Below, piece by piece: positions 26,391 through 34,539 of a stretch of 64,000 nucleotides of DNA. This DNA is from CBDBCU01 sp965242615. Its GTDB lineage: Bacteria; Chloroflexota; Dehalococcoidia; Lucifugimonadales; UBA3495. Within the stretch, counting starts at the first letter, position 1. Each line of letters starts with the position of its first letter. The DNA is taken from NCBI GenBank assembly GCA_965242615.1, contig CBDESR010000005.1:1178001-1242000 (forward strand), in the 5' to 3' direction. Both the position numbers and the translations under genes were made by a program. The notes beneath the pieces are model-generated. The model searched no databases, was not told where the DNA came from, and saw only the letters and a list, made by a program, of their open reading frames with translations.

Positions 26391-27611
26391 CTACTCCCCT
26401 TTGCCGGCCCCCGGCGTCAAGGATTGATAAACGGCGGCGATCCGGCCGGCGATTTTCTCCCAACTCAAATCCTCCGCCCGGCGCCGGGCCGCCCGCCCCA
26501 TACTGTGCTGCAAACTCTTGCTGGATATTAACATCTCCAGCGAGTTGGCAAAAGCCTCCGGACACCGCCAGGATTTCAGGTAGCCGGTACGCCCGTGCTG
26601 CACCACGGTAGCAATCCCGCCGACCCGGGACGCCACCACCGGCGTGCCGCAAGCCATCGCCTCCAGCGCCGCCAACCCGAAACTTTCGTAAAAAGACGGC
26701 ACCACGCAGACATCCGCGGCGCTGTAATAAACCGGCAATTCCTCCTGCGGCACCCGCCCGATGAAATCAAAGGCATCCTCCACCTGCAAGGTTTCCGTCA
26801 AGCGGCGGATGCGCGCCAGTTCATTGTCCTGCCCGTTATCATCCCCCACCACCAACGTCCGCACCGGCTCGCAGGTATCCATCTGCGCCACCGTATGCAC
26901 CAGCAGCTCGACCCCTTTCAGCGATTCGATGCGCCCCACATAGAGCAGCACCTTGTCCCCGTTCAGCCCCAACCGCTGCCGGGATTCCTCCCGGTCCAGC
27001 GGCCGGAAAGTCCGCAGGTCCACCCCGCAGGGAATCAGATGAATCCGCCCCACATCCGCGGCGTAAAGGCGCGCCATCGCATCCCGCTCGTGGGGGCTGA
27101 ACGCGATTATCGCGTCCGCATCCGCCATCAGTTCCCCCTCCACCTGCTGCCGTTGCAGCGGCTCCTTTTCCCCGGCCCGGGACTGCATTTTGATCCGGGA
27201 CAAAGTGTGAAAAGTTACCGCGTGGGGAATGCCCAGCTCTCGGCTGAACGCCCGCCCCAGCCAGCCCGAAAGCCAGTAGTGGGAATGCACCAGTTGGTAG
27301 TCCAACCCCTGCCACCGCTGAAACTCCCGCATCCCGCCCAGGAATTGGGGCAGATGCCGGTACAACTCCGACAGGGGCGTCTCCGGTTCCCCGGCCGGCA
27401 GGTGGATCACCCGCACTTGGGGCGAAAGATAGACTACCGGATCGCCGCCCGGCCGGTGTTCCCGGGTAAAAATGTCCACCGCCGCGCCGCTCTGCCCCAA
27501 CGCCCGGGCCAGTTGGCGGACATAAACATTCATTCCCCCGGACTTGCCCTGACCGGGGGCCGCCAGCGGGCTGGCGTGGCAAGATATGAAAGCAATCCGG
27601 GACAAGCTCAA
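26391..27611 (-). CDS. GT4-family glycosyltransferase
   Basis: 406 aa taking TTG 27611, whose bases overlap the TGA stop of the preceding gene (coupled re-initiation); the frame is open further up but lies inside the upstream gene. N-terminal Rossmann block IAFISCHASPLAAPG..SGGMNVYVRQLARALG is typical of the MshA/sucrose-phosphate-synthase branch. C-terminal donor site: FYESFGLAALEAMACGTPVVAS with the EX7E glutamates, and VGRIESLKGVELL. It transfers a sugar from a nucleotide donor; acceptor unknown. Mycothiol synthesis cannot be claimed because no other msh gene is present. Confidence 0.82.
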   Translation of the reverse strand: MSLSRIAFISCHASPLAAPGQGKSGGMNVYVRQLARALGQSGAAVDIFTREHRPGGDPVVYLSPQVRVIHLPAGEPETPLSELYRHLPQFLGGMREFQRWQGLDYQLVHSHYWLSGWLGRAFSRELGIPHAVTFHTLSRIKMQSRAGEKEPLQRQQVEGELMADADAIIAFSPHERDAMARLYAADVGRIHLIPCGVDLRTFRPLDREESRQRLGLNGDKVLLYVGRIESLKGVELLVHTVAQMDTCEPVRTLVVGDDNGQDNELARIRRLTETLQVEDAFDFIGRVPQEELPVYYSAADVCVVPSFYESFGLAALEAMACGTPVVASRVGGIATVVQHGRTGYLKSWRCPEAFANSLEMLISSKSLQHSMGRAARRRAEDLSWEKIAGRIAAVYQSLTPGAGKGE

Positions 27612-28597
27612 CTTTTTCGCACCACCATCCGATAGATCCGGCGGTCTTGCCCGCCCAGATGATATTTGTAGGATTCCGGCCCCCGCAGGAAATCGAAATA
27701 GGTTTGCCCTTGCTCGATAGCTTCCCGCAGGCAAAGGGCATTCAGCAGCAAGCCCACGCTGTAGTAGCTGAACTCGGGATTATAGCCGCTGTTGTAAAGG
27801 TAGCGGACGCCGTTATAGTCAAAGCACAGGGACGCCGCCACCTCCTGCCCGTCCATCTCCAGAAAATAGAGACGCAGCAAGTCGAGTTCCGCAGTACGGG
27901 CGGCAATGCGGCGGAAAAAGGCTTCCCGTTCCGCCGTCATATAGGCCGCCTTTTCCGGATCGCTCTGCCGCATTAAGGATAGAAAGTCGGTCAGACGGGC
28001 CGCCACGGCCGCCGCTTCCTTAACGCAGTACCAACGCCAATTCGCCGTCCCTTCAAGGCGGCGCAGCTTGCGGCGCAGTTCATGCCGGTTCTTTTTAGAC
28101 AAGCCCGCCAGATACTCCTCCCAAGTAGCCGGCAGTTCCAATCCCGGGGTAACATCCTCCTCGGTAATGGTTACGGCATAGCCGCGGCGGCGTGCCAAAT
28201 CGGGCAAGTGTTCCAAAGTCGGCGATGCTTCCCGTAGGGAGGGCAGTTCCAGCGTCTGCCCATTCTCCCGCTCCAGCCGCTCCAGCAGCGCGGCAAAGAA
28301 ATCCCCTTCCCCGCCGGGGCGGATGATGAAATCATTGTAGTCAAAAGTTTCCGGATTGCCCATCAGGGCATAATCCGCGCCCACCCGGGACAGGGAGGCA
28401 ATCGCGGCAATACCATCGGCGGCATTAAGGACAAAGCCCGCCATTTCCCGCCCGCCGCCGAAAGCCTCCCACCAGACTTCCTGCCACTGCGGCAGCAGAA
28501 ACAGCGTGTTAGCCGGGCATTGCGCCAACAGCTCCGTCCATTGCGCCGCCGCCTCCCCAAAGGAAGTAATCGGCGTTATCGTCCCGCTATCCCGCAA
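27608..28597 (-). CDS. GNAT/FemAB-like acetyltransferase (Acetyltransf_6 type)
   Basis: 329 aa, TTG start immediately after the folE stop. Two GNAT-like lobes: the N-terminal lobe has TLFLLPQWQEVWWEAFG, and the C-terminal lobe has LSKKNRHELRRKLRRLE, then FLEMDGQEVAASLCFDYNG, YLYNSGYNPEF and the final FDFLRGPESYKYHLG. This order is that of the BcsL/CelD-type family found with polysaccharide genes. It overlaps the glycosyltransferase by 4 nt, so the two probably act in one pathway, perhaps acylating a sugar made by the downstream enzyme (inference). Confidence 0.75.
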   Translation of the reverse strand: MRDSGTITPITSFGEAAAQWTELLAQCPANTLFLLPQWQEVWWEAFGGGREMAGFVLNAADGIAAIASLSRVGADYALMGNPETFDYNDFIIRPGGEGDFFAALLERLERENGQTLELPSLREASPTLEHLPDLARRRGYAVTITEEDVTPGLELPATWEEYLAGLSKKNRHELRRKLRRLEGTANWRWYCVKEAAAVAARLTDFLSLMRQSDPEKAAYMTAEREAFFRRIAARTAELDLLRLYFLEMDGQEVAASLCFDYNGVRYLYNSGYNPEFSYYSVGLLLNALCLREAIEQGQTYFDFLRGPESYKYHLGGQDRRIYRMVVRKS

Positions 28598-29179
28598 CTA
28601 GCCCCCCCGCCGCAGCAAAGCCAGCAGGCTGTCCCGGCTCCAGTAGCTATCCGGGCAATCCTTGCCGATTTCGGTCAGGAAATGGCCGCGCACAGCAGTG
28701 GTAACAACCCGGCTGCCCGGCTTTTGCACCCCGCGCATTGCCATACACAGATGCTCCGCCGCCAGTTCCACCGCCACGCCCCGAGGTTTCAGAGCGGCAT
28801 AGATGGCATCCGCTACCTGACCGGTCAAGCGTTCCTGCACCTGCGGCCGGCGGGCGGCCAAATCCAAAGTCCGCGCCAACTTGCTGATGCCGGCAATTTT
28901 CCCGTCCGGCAGGTAAGCCAAGTGCGCCACGCCGTAAAAGGGCAGCAGGTGGTGTTCGCACATTGAATAGAAAGGGACATCCCGCAGCATTACCGGGTCG
29001 GCGCTTTCCGCCTCAAAAACCGCGTCGATCGCTTCCTGCGGATCCACGCCCACCCCGGCAAAAAGTTCGGCATAAAGACGGGCCACCCGGCGCGGCGTAG
29101 CCGCCAAGCCCTCCCGCCCCGGGTTCTCCCCAATCGCCGTCAGAATTTCCCGAATGTTATGTTCAATAGGCTGCTGAAT
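28598..29179 (-). CDS. folE: GTP cyclohydrolase I, apparent AUU start
   Basis: 193 aa. FolE converts GTP to dihydroneopterin triphosphate, first step of folate synthesis. Motifs: GENPGREGLAATPRRVARLYAELF, the zinc and catalytic block FYSMCEHHLLPFYGVAHLAY, GISKLARTLDLAARRPQVQERLT, and EHLCMAMRGVQKPGS with the third zinc Cys. The nearest in-frame ATG is at 29281, with no Shine-Dalgarno and 34 residues of unlikely sequence. An AAAGGCAGG site, the same kind used by glyA and the antitoxin gene, lies six bases before ATT 29179, where FolE homology begins (QQPIEHNIREILTAIG). I therefore place the start at that AUU. The femAB-like gene follows without a gap. Confidence 0.88.
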   Translation of the reverse strand: MQQPIEHNIREILTAIGENPGREGLAATPRRVARLYAELFAGVGVDPQEAIDAVFEAESADPVMLRDVPFYSMCEHHLLPFYGVAHLAYLPDGKIAGISKLARTLDLAARRPQVQERLTGQVADAIYAALKPRGVAVELAAEHLCMAMRGVQKPGSRVVTTAVRGHFLTEIGKDCPDSYWSRDSLLALLRRGG

Positions 29180-29330
29180 AGCGGGCCTGCCTTTTTTGGT
29201 GGATAGCGGGTAAATGTCGCTTGGTAAGAACGGCAATGGGCTAATGCTGTACCCGCCGCCGAAATTTCGGGCCGGCAGCATTCTACCACATTTACCCGCC
29301 CGGCGGCATTAGCGTTAGCAAATCGGCGAA

Positions 29331-30392
29331 TTAGCCCCCCGCCCCCAAAGCCGCCGCCTCCACCGCCTCCAATGTCGGCGCCACTTCAATGGTTTGGGCC
29401 GTAACGCTGCTGACCGCCAAATCCGGGTCTTTCAACCCGGTGCCGGTGATAATGCACACCACCCGCTGCCCCTCCAGATTCAACCCTTGCCGCACCCCTT
29501 TAATCAGCCCGGCCAAAGACGCCGCCGACGCCGGCTCCCCAAACAACCCTTCCCGCGAGGAAAGCAGCCGGTAAGCCTCGAGGATTTCATCATCGCTCAC
29601 CTGGTCAATCGCCCCGCCGGACTGATCCCGGGCTTTCAGCGCCGACTGCCAACTGGCCGGATTGCCAATGCGGATTGCCGATGCGATCGTCTGCGGGTTG
29701 GCGATCGGCTGCCCCTGCACGATCGGCGCCGCCCCGGCCGCCTGAAACCCCATCATTTTCGGCAGCGTAACCGTGCGCCCCAAATCGTTATATTCCACAA
29801 AGCCTTTCCAGTAGGCGGTAATGTTGCCGGCATTCCCCACCGGAATAAACAGGTAATCCGGCGCGTCCCCCAACACATCGGAAACCTCAAAGGCGGCGGT
29901 CTTTTGCCCTTCCAAGCGGTGCGGATTGACCGAATTGACCAGGGTAATCGGATGTTGGGCGGTAAAGTCCCGGGCCAAGCTCAGCGCGGCGTCAAAGTTG
30001 CCGTCCACCATAATGATTTTTGCCCCGTACGCCATCGCCTGCGCCAGTTTCCCCAACGCCACTTCGCCCTTGGGGATGATGACAAAAGCGGAAAGGCCGC
30101 AGTAGGCGCTGTAGGCGGCCGCGCTGGCGCTGGTGTTGCCCGTCGAGGCGCACATCACCCCGGTCGCCCCACCCTCCAGAGCTTTAGCCATCGCCACCAC
30201 CATCCCCCGGTCTTTGAACGACCCGGTAGGATTGCAGCCCTCCAACTTGAAGTAAAGTTCCCCCACCCCCAAATCCGGCCCAATGCGGCGGGATTGCACC
30301 AGCGGCGTATCCCCTTCCCCCAAAGAGAACAAGGGGGTATCCGCGTTCAGCGGCAGAAACTCCCCGTATTTATGTAAAACCCCGACGCCCAT
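29331..30392 (-). CDS. thrC: Threonine synthase
   Basis: 353 aa PLP enzyme converting O-phosphohomoserine to threonine. The PLP-lysine block is NPTGSFKDRGM, the phosphate-binding loop CASTGNTSASAAAYSA, and FIPVGNAGNITAYWKGF is characteristic of the short (class II) threonine synthases. GGAGGGAGAGGA precedes the ATG. ATTATA at 30433-30438 (TATAAT on the minus strand) is a likely -10 box, so thrC seems to have its own promoter although hom lies upstream on the same strand. Two DNA methyltransferase genes separate it from hom. Confidence 0.93.
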   Translation of the reverse strand: MGVGVLHKYGEFLPLNADTPLFSLGEGDTPLVQSRRIGPDLGVGELYFKLEGCNPTGSFKDRGMVVAMAKALEGGATGVMCASTGNTSASAAAYSAYCGLSAFVIIPKGEVALGKLAQAMAYGAKIIMVDGNFDAALSLARDFTAQHPITLVNSVNPHRLEGQKTAAFEVSDVLGDAPDYLFIPVGNAGNITAYWKGFVEYNDLGRTVTLPKMMGFQAAGAAPIVQGQPIANPQTIASAIRIGNPASWQSALKARDQSGGAIDQVSDDEILEAYRLLSSREGLFGEPASAASLAGLIKGVRQGLNLEGQRVVCIITGTGLKDPDLAVSSVTAQTIEVAPTLEAVEAAALGAGG

Positions 30393-30540
30393 AGCTGCTG
30401 GGTAAATCCTCTCCCTCCGGTTGAATGCCGGTATTATACACCGGATTTGACCGCTGCGGGTAAGCCCTTTAGCCCCGGTTGGCGGCCCCGCCGGCCGGTC
30501 TGACCGGATTGACGGGATTGCCCGGCTGCGGGTAAGCGAT

Positions 30541-31980
30541 TTAACCCCGCCGGCGCGGCCGCCGACCGGGATTGCGCCCTTGCCCGGCGGTAAGATTGCC
30601 TTCGTTAGCCGGCAGCAGTTGACCGGTTCGCCGATTTTCCTCCCGCAATTGCTCCAGCGTCAGCTTATCTTTCTTGACCTGGTTGCACGGGCCGCAAAGC
30701 AGGGTCAGGTTCTCATAGCAGTCATCCCCGCCGGCCGAACGCGGCCATTTATGGTCCACTTCCAAAGCCCGGGGGTCGAAACCGTAATCCCGGCCGCAGC
30801 CTTGGCAGAACGCCCCCAGGTCGTTTAAGAGGATCGGATGCTGGGTGCGCGGCTCCGGATACCGCCGCGCCGCTTGCCCCCGCTGCGGCATCGCCAAGTA
30901 TTGCGCCGCCGTCCCGCCGCCATCGGTGCGGGTTGGCGCCACCTCGGTATTGGTAATATCCCCGTAGGTCAGCAAGCCCTGCCCGTTGCGATTCCTCGGC
31001 TCCGCATCCTCCGGCAGCACCAACCCCTCCTGTTTCAGCCGCTCGCACACTACGGAATAGGCATTTTCCCAAATGTCCATCCCAATCCACTGCCGCCCCA
31101 GCCGTTCCGCCGCCACCGGCGTAGTAGCGCACCCGCAGAAGGGGTCAAGAACCACCTCCCCCGGCTGACTCGACGCCTGAATTATCCGCTCGTACAGTGC
31201 CAGCGGCTTTTGTGTCGGATAGCCGGTGCGTTCCCGGCTGGTGCGCCCTACCGCATCGATATTCCAGTAATCCCGGCACCCAGCCAGGGTAAAATAGCCC
31301 CGTTCATCCTTATAGAGCTTAATCAGCGTAGCGGAAAAGCGGATGTTCTGATACACCCCCCACTCATCGCTAAAGGTTTCATCGCTGACCCGATGCCCCA
31401 TTTGACCGGTCAGATAGGATTTGTCTAGCGGCAAGTCAAACCGGTAATCATCCGACTTGGAATAGAACAGGATGTTGTCGTGCTTGCGGGCAAAAGTCCG
31501 CTTGCTGGCCCCGCCGGTACGGTAGCACCAAGCGATTTCATTCCTGAAATTACGCCGGTCAAAGATGGCGTCCAGCAGGCACTTGACCCAAGCGTGGGCC
31601 GTGTGGTCAGTATGCAGGTACAAGCTGCCCGTAGGCTTGAGAATCCGATGGCACTCCAGCAGCCGAACCCCCAACCAGCACAGAAACGCCCCCATATCGT
31701 CCCCCCACACCCCTTTAGCCGCCGCAATAACCCCGTACACCTCCGGGTATTCCACCGCCAAGACATTAAGCCAGTCCAGTTGCACATCCTCCTGCCAGGA
31801 CCAGCGGTCTTGAAAGCGGGCCCCGGCCGACCGGCTGTCCGGGGTCGCGTGGAAATCCCGGTTTTTGTTAAAGGGCGGATCCGTAGCAATCAAGTCCACC
31901 GAATCGCTGTTCAGTCCCCGCAGGAACGGCAGATTATCCCCCCGCAACAGGGTTCGGTTCGCTGCATTAAGTTCCGGCAT
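30541..31980 (-). CDS. DNA methyltransferase fused to an HNH endonuclease domain
   Basis: 479 aa from ATG 31980, preceded by a G-rich GGGGGAGGG site and overlapping the upstream methyltransferase by 14 nt. Beta-class order: DPPF (34-37), then GYPTQKPLALYERII and DPFCGCATT (279-287). After a linker with RTDGGG, residues ~390-440 form an HNH domain with zinc pairs CxxC (392/395 and 429/432), the DH pair Asp409-His410, and Asn424. The C-terminus is basic. Close in architecture to the frameshifted gene at 34.5 kb, which shares the RTDGGG linker. I infer a single-chain modification-cleavage enzyme; whether the nuclease restricts unmodified DNA is not known from sequence. Confidence 0.85.
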   Translation of the reverse strand: MPELNAANRTLLRGDNLPFLRGLNSDSVDLIATDPPFNKNRDFHATPDSRSAGARFQDRWSWQEDVQLDWLNVLAVEYPEVYGVIAAAKGVWGDDMGAFLCWLGVRLLECHRILKPTGSLYLHTDHTAHAWVKCLLDAIFDRRNFRNEIAWCYRTGGASKRTFARKHDNILFYSKSDDYRFDLPLDKSYLTGQMGHRVSDETFSDEWGVYQNIRFSATLIKLYKDERGYFTLAGCRDYWNIDAVGRTSRERTGYPTQKPLALYERIIQASSQPGEVVLDPFCGCATTPVAAERLGRQWIGMDIWENAYSVVCERLKQEGLVLPEDAEPRNRNGQGLLTYGDITNTEVAPTRTDGGGTAAQYLAMPQRGQAARRYPEPRTQHPILLNDLGAFCQGCGRDYGFDPRALEVDHKWPRSAGGDDCYENLTLLCGPCNQVKKDKLTLEQLREENRRTGQLLPANEGNLTAGQGRNPGRRPRRRG

Positions 31981-33127
31981 CGCCCCCTCCCCCTCTATCA
32001 TCAAAATCCACCCGCTTGGCATTCGGCAGTTCCCCCAATTCCCGACGCATCAGCTCAAAGTAATCCGCCCGCTTTTCAACCAAGGCAAACCGGCGGCCCA
32101 TCGCGGCGGCCACCCGCCCCACCGTGCCGGCCCCGGCAAAGGGATCTAACACGCAGTCCCCCTCAAAAGAGTAGTAGCGGATAACCCGGCGCACCAGTTC
32201 CTCGGGAAACACGGCCGGATGTCCCGGATGATTCGCCGGCGCCAATTCCCACACATTGGTTTTATCGTAATCGCCCCAAATCCGGGAGCCTTCTACCGCC
32301 GCCGGGTCCGGATGATTCCGCAAGTTCCAGTCAATCAGCCGGTCGGTTTTCTTGCGATAGACCAGGATATACTCCGTTACGGTGACCGGCTTGTATTGCA
32401 GCGGCTGCCGGTCGGCGGCAAAACGGCGGCCCCGGCCCAAATGCCAACCGGCCCCCTCCGGCTTGCGCCAGATAATATCGTCAATGAACTCAAACCCGCA
32501 GCGGTCGAGGATCGGATGCAGGTCAAAGGGAATCGGCAGCCGTTTGCTGGCGGCGCTCCGCGAAGTCCGCCGCACCAACACCGGCGACACATTGACCACC
32601 AGAAACCGCCCCTCCGCTAATACCGAATGGCAAGCGGCAAACGCCTCCCCCAGAAAGTCCAGATAAGCCGGATAGTCCACATACTCCGCGCACTCCGGTT
32701 TGGCGTTGAAATAGGGCGGCGAAGTAAAGACCAGTTGCACGCTTTCCGGCGGCAACTCCGGCAAAACCGCCCGGCAGTCCCCCAGAATTACCTTGTTGGG
32801 CAGCGGCGGGAATGCGATCCGGCCGGCCCGGCCGCCTTTGCCCCCCGGTGCCGCCGGCCCGGCCGGAATGGCCGCCTTCAACCGTTCCTGTACCAATGCC
32901 GCCGCCGGCGTCCTCCGGATTTCCCCCGCCCGATCCACCTGAATCTCCCCCACCGCCACGCCGGGATTAGCGGCGGCCACCAATGCCACTCGCCAGCAGT
33001 CCAGCCGGTCATCCCATTCCGGCAAGCCCAAAGCCAAGGCATCCGCCACCCCCGGCGGCAATTCCCCATTAACCCACGCCGCCGCCACACCGCGCACTTC
33101 CCCGGTAAGCAAACCCTCCGTCAGCAT
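31967..33127 (-). CDS. DNA (cytosine-N4) methyltransferase, SPPY type
   Basis: 386 aa. Catalytic TSPPYF (135-140) comes before the SAM motif DPFAGAGTVG (328-337), the beta-class order, and the SPPY form favours N4-cytosine methylation. Residues 1-105 precede the methylase core and have no recognised domain (PEWDD...WRVALVAAANP). The target-recognition segment (about 180-290) is rich in Arg. It follows hom by 12 nt and overlaps the methylase-HNH gene by 14 nt, so hom, this gene and the next are likely co-transcribed. Two methylases side by side could modify the two halves of one site or be independent. Confidence 0.85.
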   Translation of the reverse strand: MLTEGLLTGEVRGVAAAWVNGELPPGVADALALGLPEWDDRLDCWRVALVAAANPGVAVGEIQVDRAGEIRRTPAAALVQERLKAAIPAGPAAPGGKGGRAGRIAFPPLPNKVILGDCRAVLPELPPESVQLVFTSPPYFNAKPECAEYVDYPAYLDFLGEAFAACHSVLAEGRFLVVNVSPVLVRRTSRSAASKRLPIPFDLHPILDRCGFEFIDDIIWRKPEGAGWHLGRGRRFAADRQPLQYKPVTVTEYILVYRKKTDRLIDWNLRNHPDPAAVEGSRIWGDYDKTNVWELAPANHPGHPAVFPEELVRRVIRYYSFEGDCVLDPFAGAGTVGRVAAAMGRRFALVEKRADYFELMRRELGELPNAKRVDFDDRGGGGDAGT

Positions 33128-33139
33128 CGCCCGCCGGCC

Positions 33140-34453
33140 CTAATCCTCAATCCGCAGCAGATTGCTGATTTCCCGCACCACCGGCAAATCCGCCAACAAC
33201 TTCAGCGACTGCTGCACCGCCGCCTCTATCGACGGATGCGTGGTAATGACGATTTCGGCCGTTTGCGTGGCCGGATCCGTGTCTTTTTGCAGCACGGCGG
33301 CAATGCTGATGTTCTGCTGCCCCAGAATTTGCGCGATTTGCGCCAACACTCCCGGCCCGTCCGTTACATTAAGCCGCAGGTAGTATTTACACTCCAGTTC
33401 ATCAATCGGCTGAATCCGGCACTGGCTTTCCGGAGCCGCCTCGGCATTATCCCCGGCCGCCACCGGCGGCGGCCCATTGTCCAGCCGGCGGGCTACCTCG
33501 ATAATGTCCCCCACTACCGCGCTAGTCGTCGGCCCCCGGCCCGCCCCCTGCCCGTGAAACAGCACCCGCCCGCACCAACTCCCCTCCACCTCCACCGCAT
33601 TATAAACGCCCTCCACCTTCGCCAGCATATCGTCCACCGGCAGCAAAGCCGGATAAACCCGGGCCTGCAAGTTGCCCTTTTCCAGTGTGGCAATGGCTAA
33701 CGACTTAATCGCATACCCCAATTCCCGGGCGTAGCGGAAATCCTGCGGCTGCAACCGCGCAATCCCCTGCCGGTAAATATCCTCCGGATCCACCCGATGA
33801 TGAAACGCCAACGCCGCCAATATCGACAGCTTATAAACCGCGTCAATCCCCTCCACATCATTAGTCGGGTCGGCTTCGGCATAGCCGCGCTCCTGCGCCT
33901 CCGCCAACGCCTCCCCAAAGCCGGTGTGGTCGTTAGCCATCCGGGTCAGGATATAATTAGTAGTGCCGTTGATGATGCTGCGAATCGAGCGAAACTCATT
34001 CGCCAGCAGTTCATCCATCAAACAGCCCAGAATCGGAATACCGCCGCCCACGCTCGCCTCGAACAGCAGATTAACCCCTTGCCGCCGGGCCAAAGCCAGC
34101 AATTCCGGGCCGTACTTTGCCATCACTTCCTTATTGGCCGTAACCACGTGCTTCCCGGCCGTCAGCGCATCCTTCAGATATTGGGCTGCCGGCTGAACGC
34201 CCCCGATAACTTCCACCACCAACCCGATGTCCGGATCCGCCAGGATTTCCTCCGGATTAGCCGTAAGCAGCGGCGCGCCCAATCCGGCATCCCGGGGCTT
34301 GGACAAGTCCCGTACCAGCGCTTTTTTCAGCACCAGCGGCCGGCCGGCCTTGCCCGAAATAGCCTCCGACTGCTCCAGCAAAGCGGCCGCCACCCCGCCG
34401 CCCACCACGCCCAAACCCAACAAGCCGACCTTCAACGCCGGCGGCGAACTCAT
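33140..34453 (-). CDS. hom: Homoserine dehydrogenase
   Basis: 437 aa. NAD(P)-binding GLLGLGVVGGGV (9-20), catalytic-domain block VVTANKEVMAKYG, FEASVGGGIPIL, and INGTTNYIL...EADPTNDVEG with the catalytic Lys/Asp region typical of this enzyme. A C-terminal ACT domain (about 355-437, YLRLNVTDGPGVLAQIAQILGQ) suggests feedback control by threonine. It reduces aspartate semialdehyde to homoserine for threonine and methionine synthesis. A near-copy of its first 16 codons lies 2.9 kb upstream at 37283-37330, on the far side of a methyltransferase cassette. Confidence 0.95.
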   Translation of the reverse strand: MSSPPALKVGLLGLGVVGGGVAAALLEQSEAISGKAGRPLVLKKALVRDLSKPRDAGLGAPLLTANPEEILADPDIGLVVEVIGGVQPAAQYLKDALTAGKHVVTANKEVMAKYGPELLALARRQGVNLLFEASVGGGIPILGCLMDELLANEFRSIRSIINGTTNYILTRMANDHTGFGEALAEAQERGYAEADPTNDVEGIDAVYKLSILAALAFHHRVDPEDIYRQGIARLQPQDFRYARELGYAIKSLAIATLEKGNLQARVYPALLPVDDMLAKVEGVYNAVEVEGSWCGRVLFHGQGAGRGPTTSAVVGDIIEVARRLDNGPPPVAAGDNAEAAPESQCRIQPIDELECKYYLRLNVTDGPGVLAQIAQILGQQNISIAAVLQKDTDPATQTAEIVITTHPSIEAAVQQSLKLLADLPVVREISNLLRIED

Positions 34454-34539
34454 CCCCGCCCGCCCGGGGAAAACCCCAAGGGCCGGTTTGACTTGCTACG
34501 TTCAGGCATCAGATGTTCCTCCTCGGCCGTTTTCCGGGC

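Noticed and set aside
26391..27611. MshA (mycothiol) identity for the glycosyltransferase
   Set aside because: Similarity is to the whole GT4 branch and no other mycothiol gene is present.
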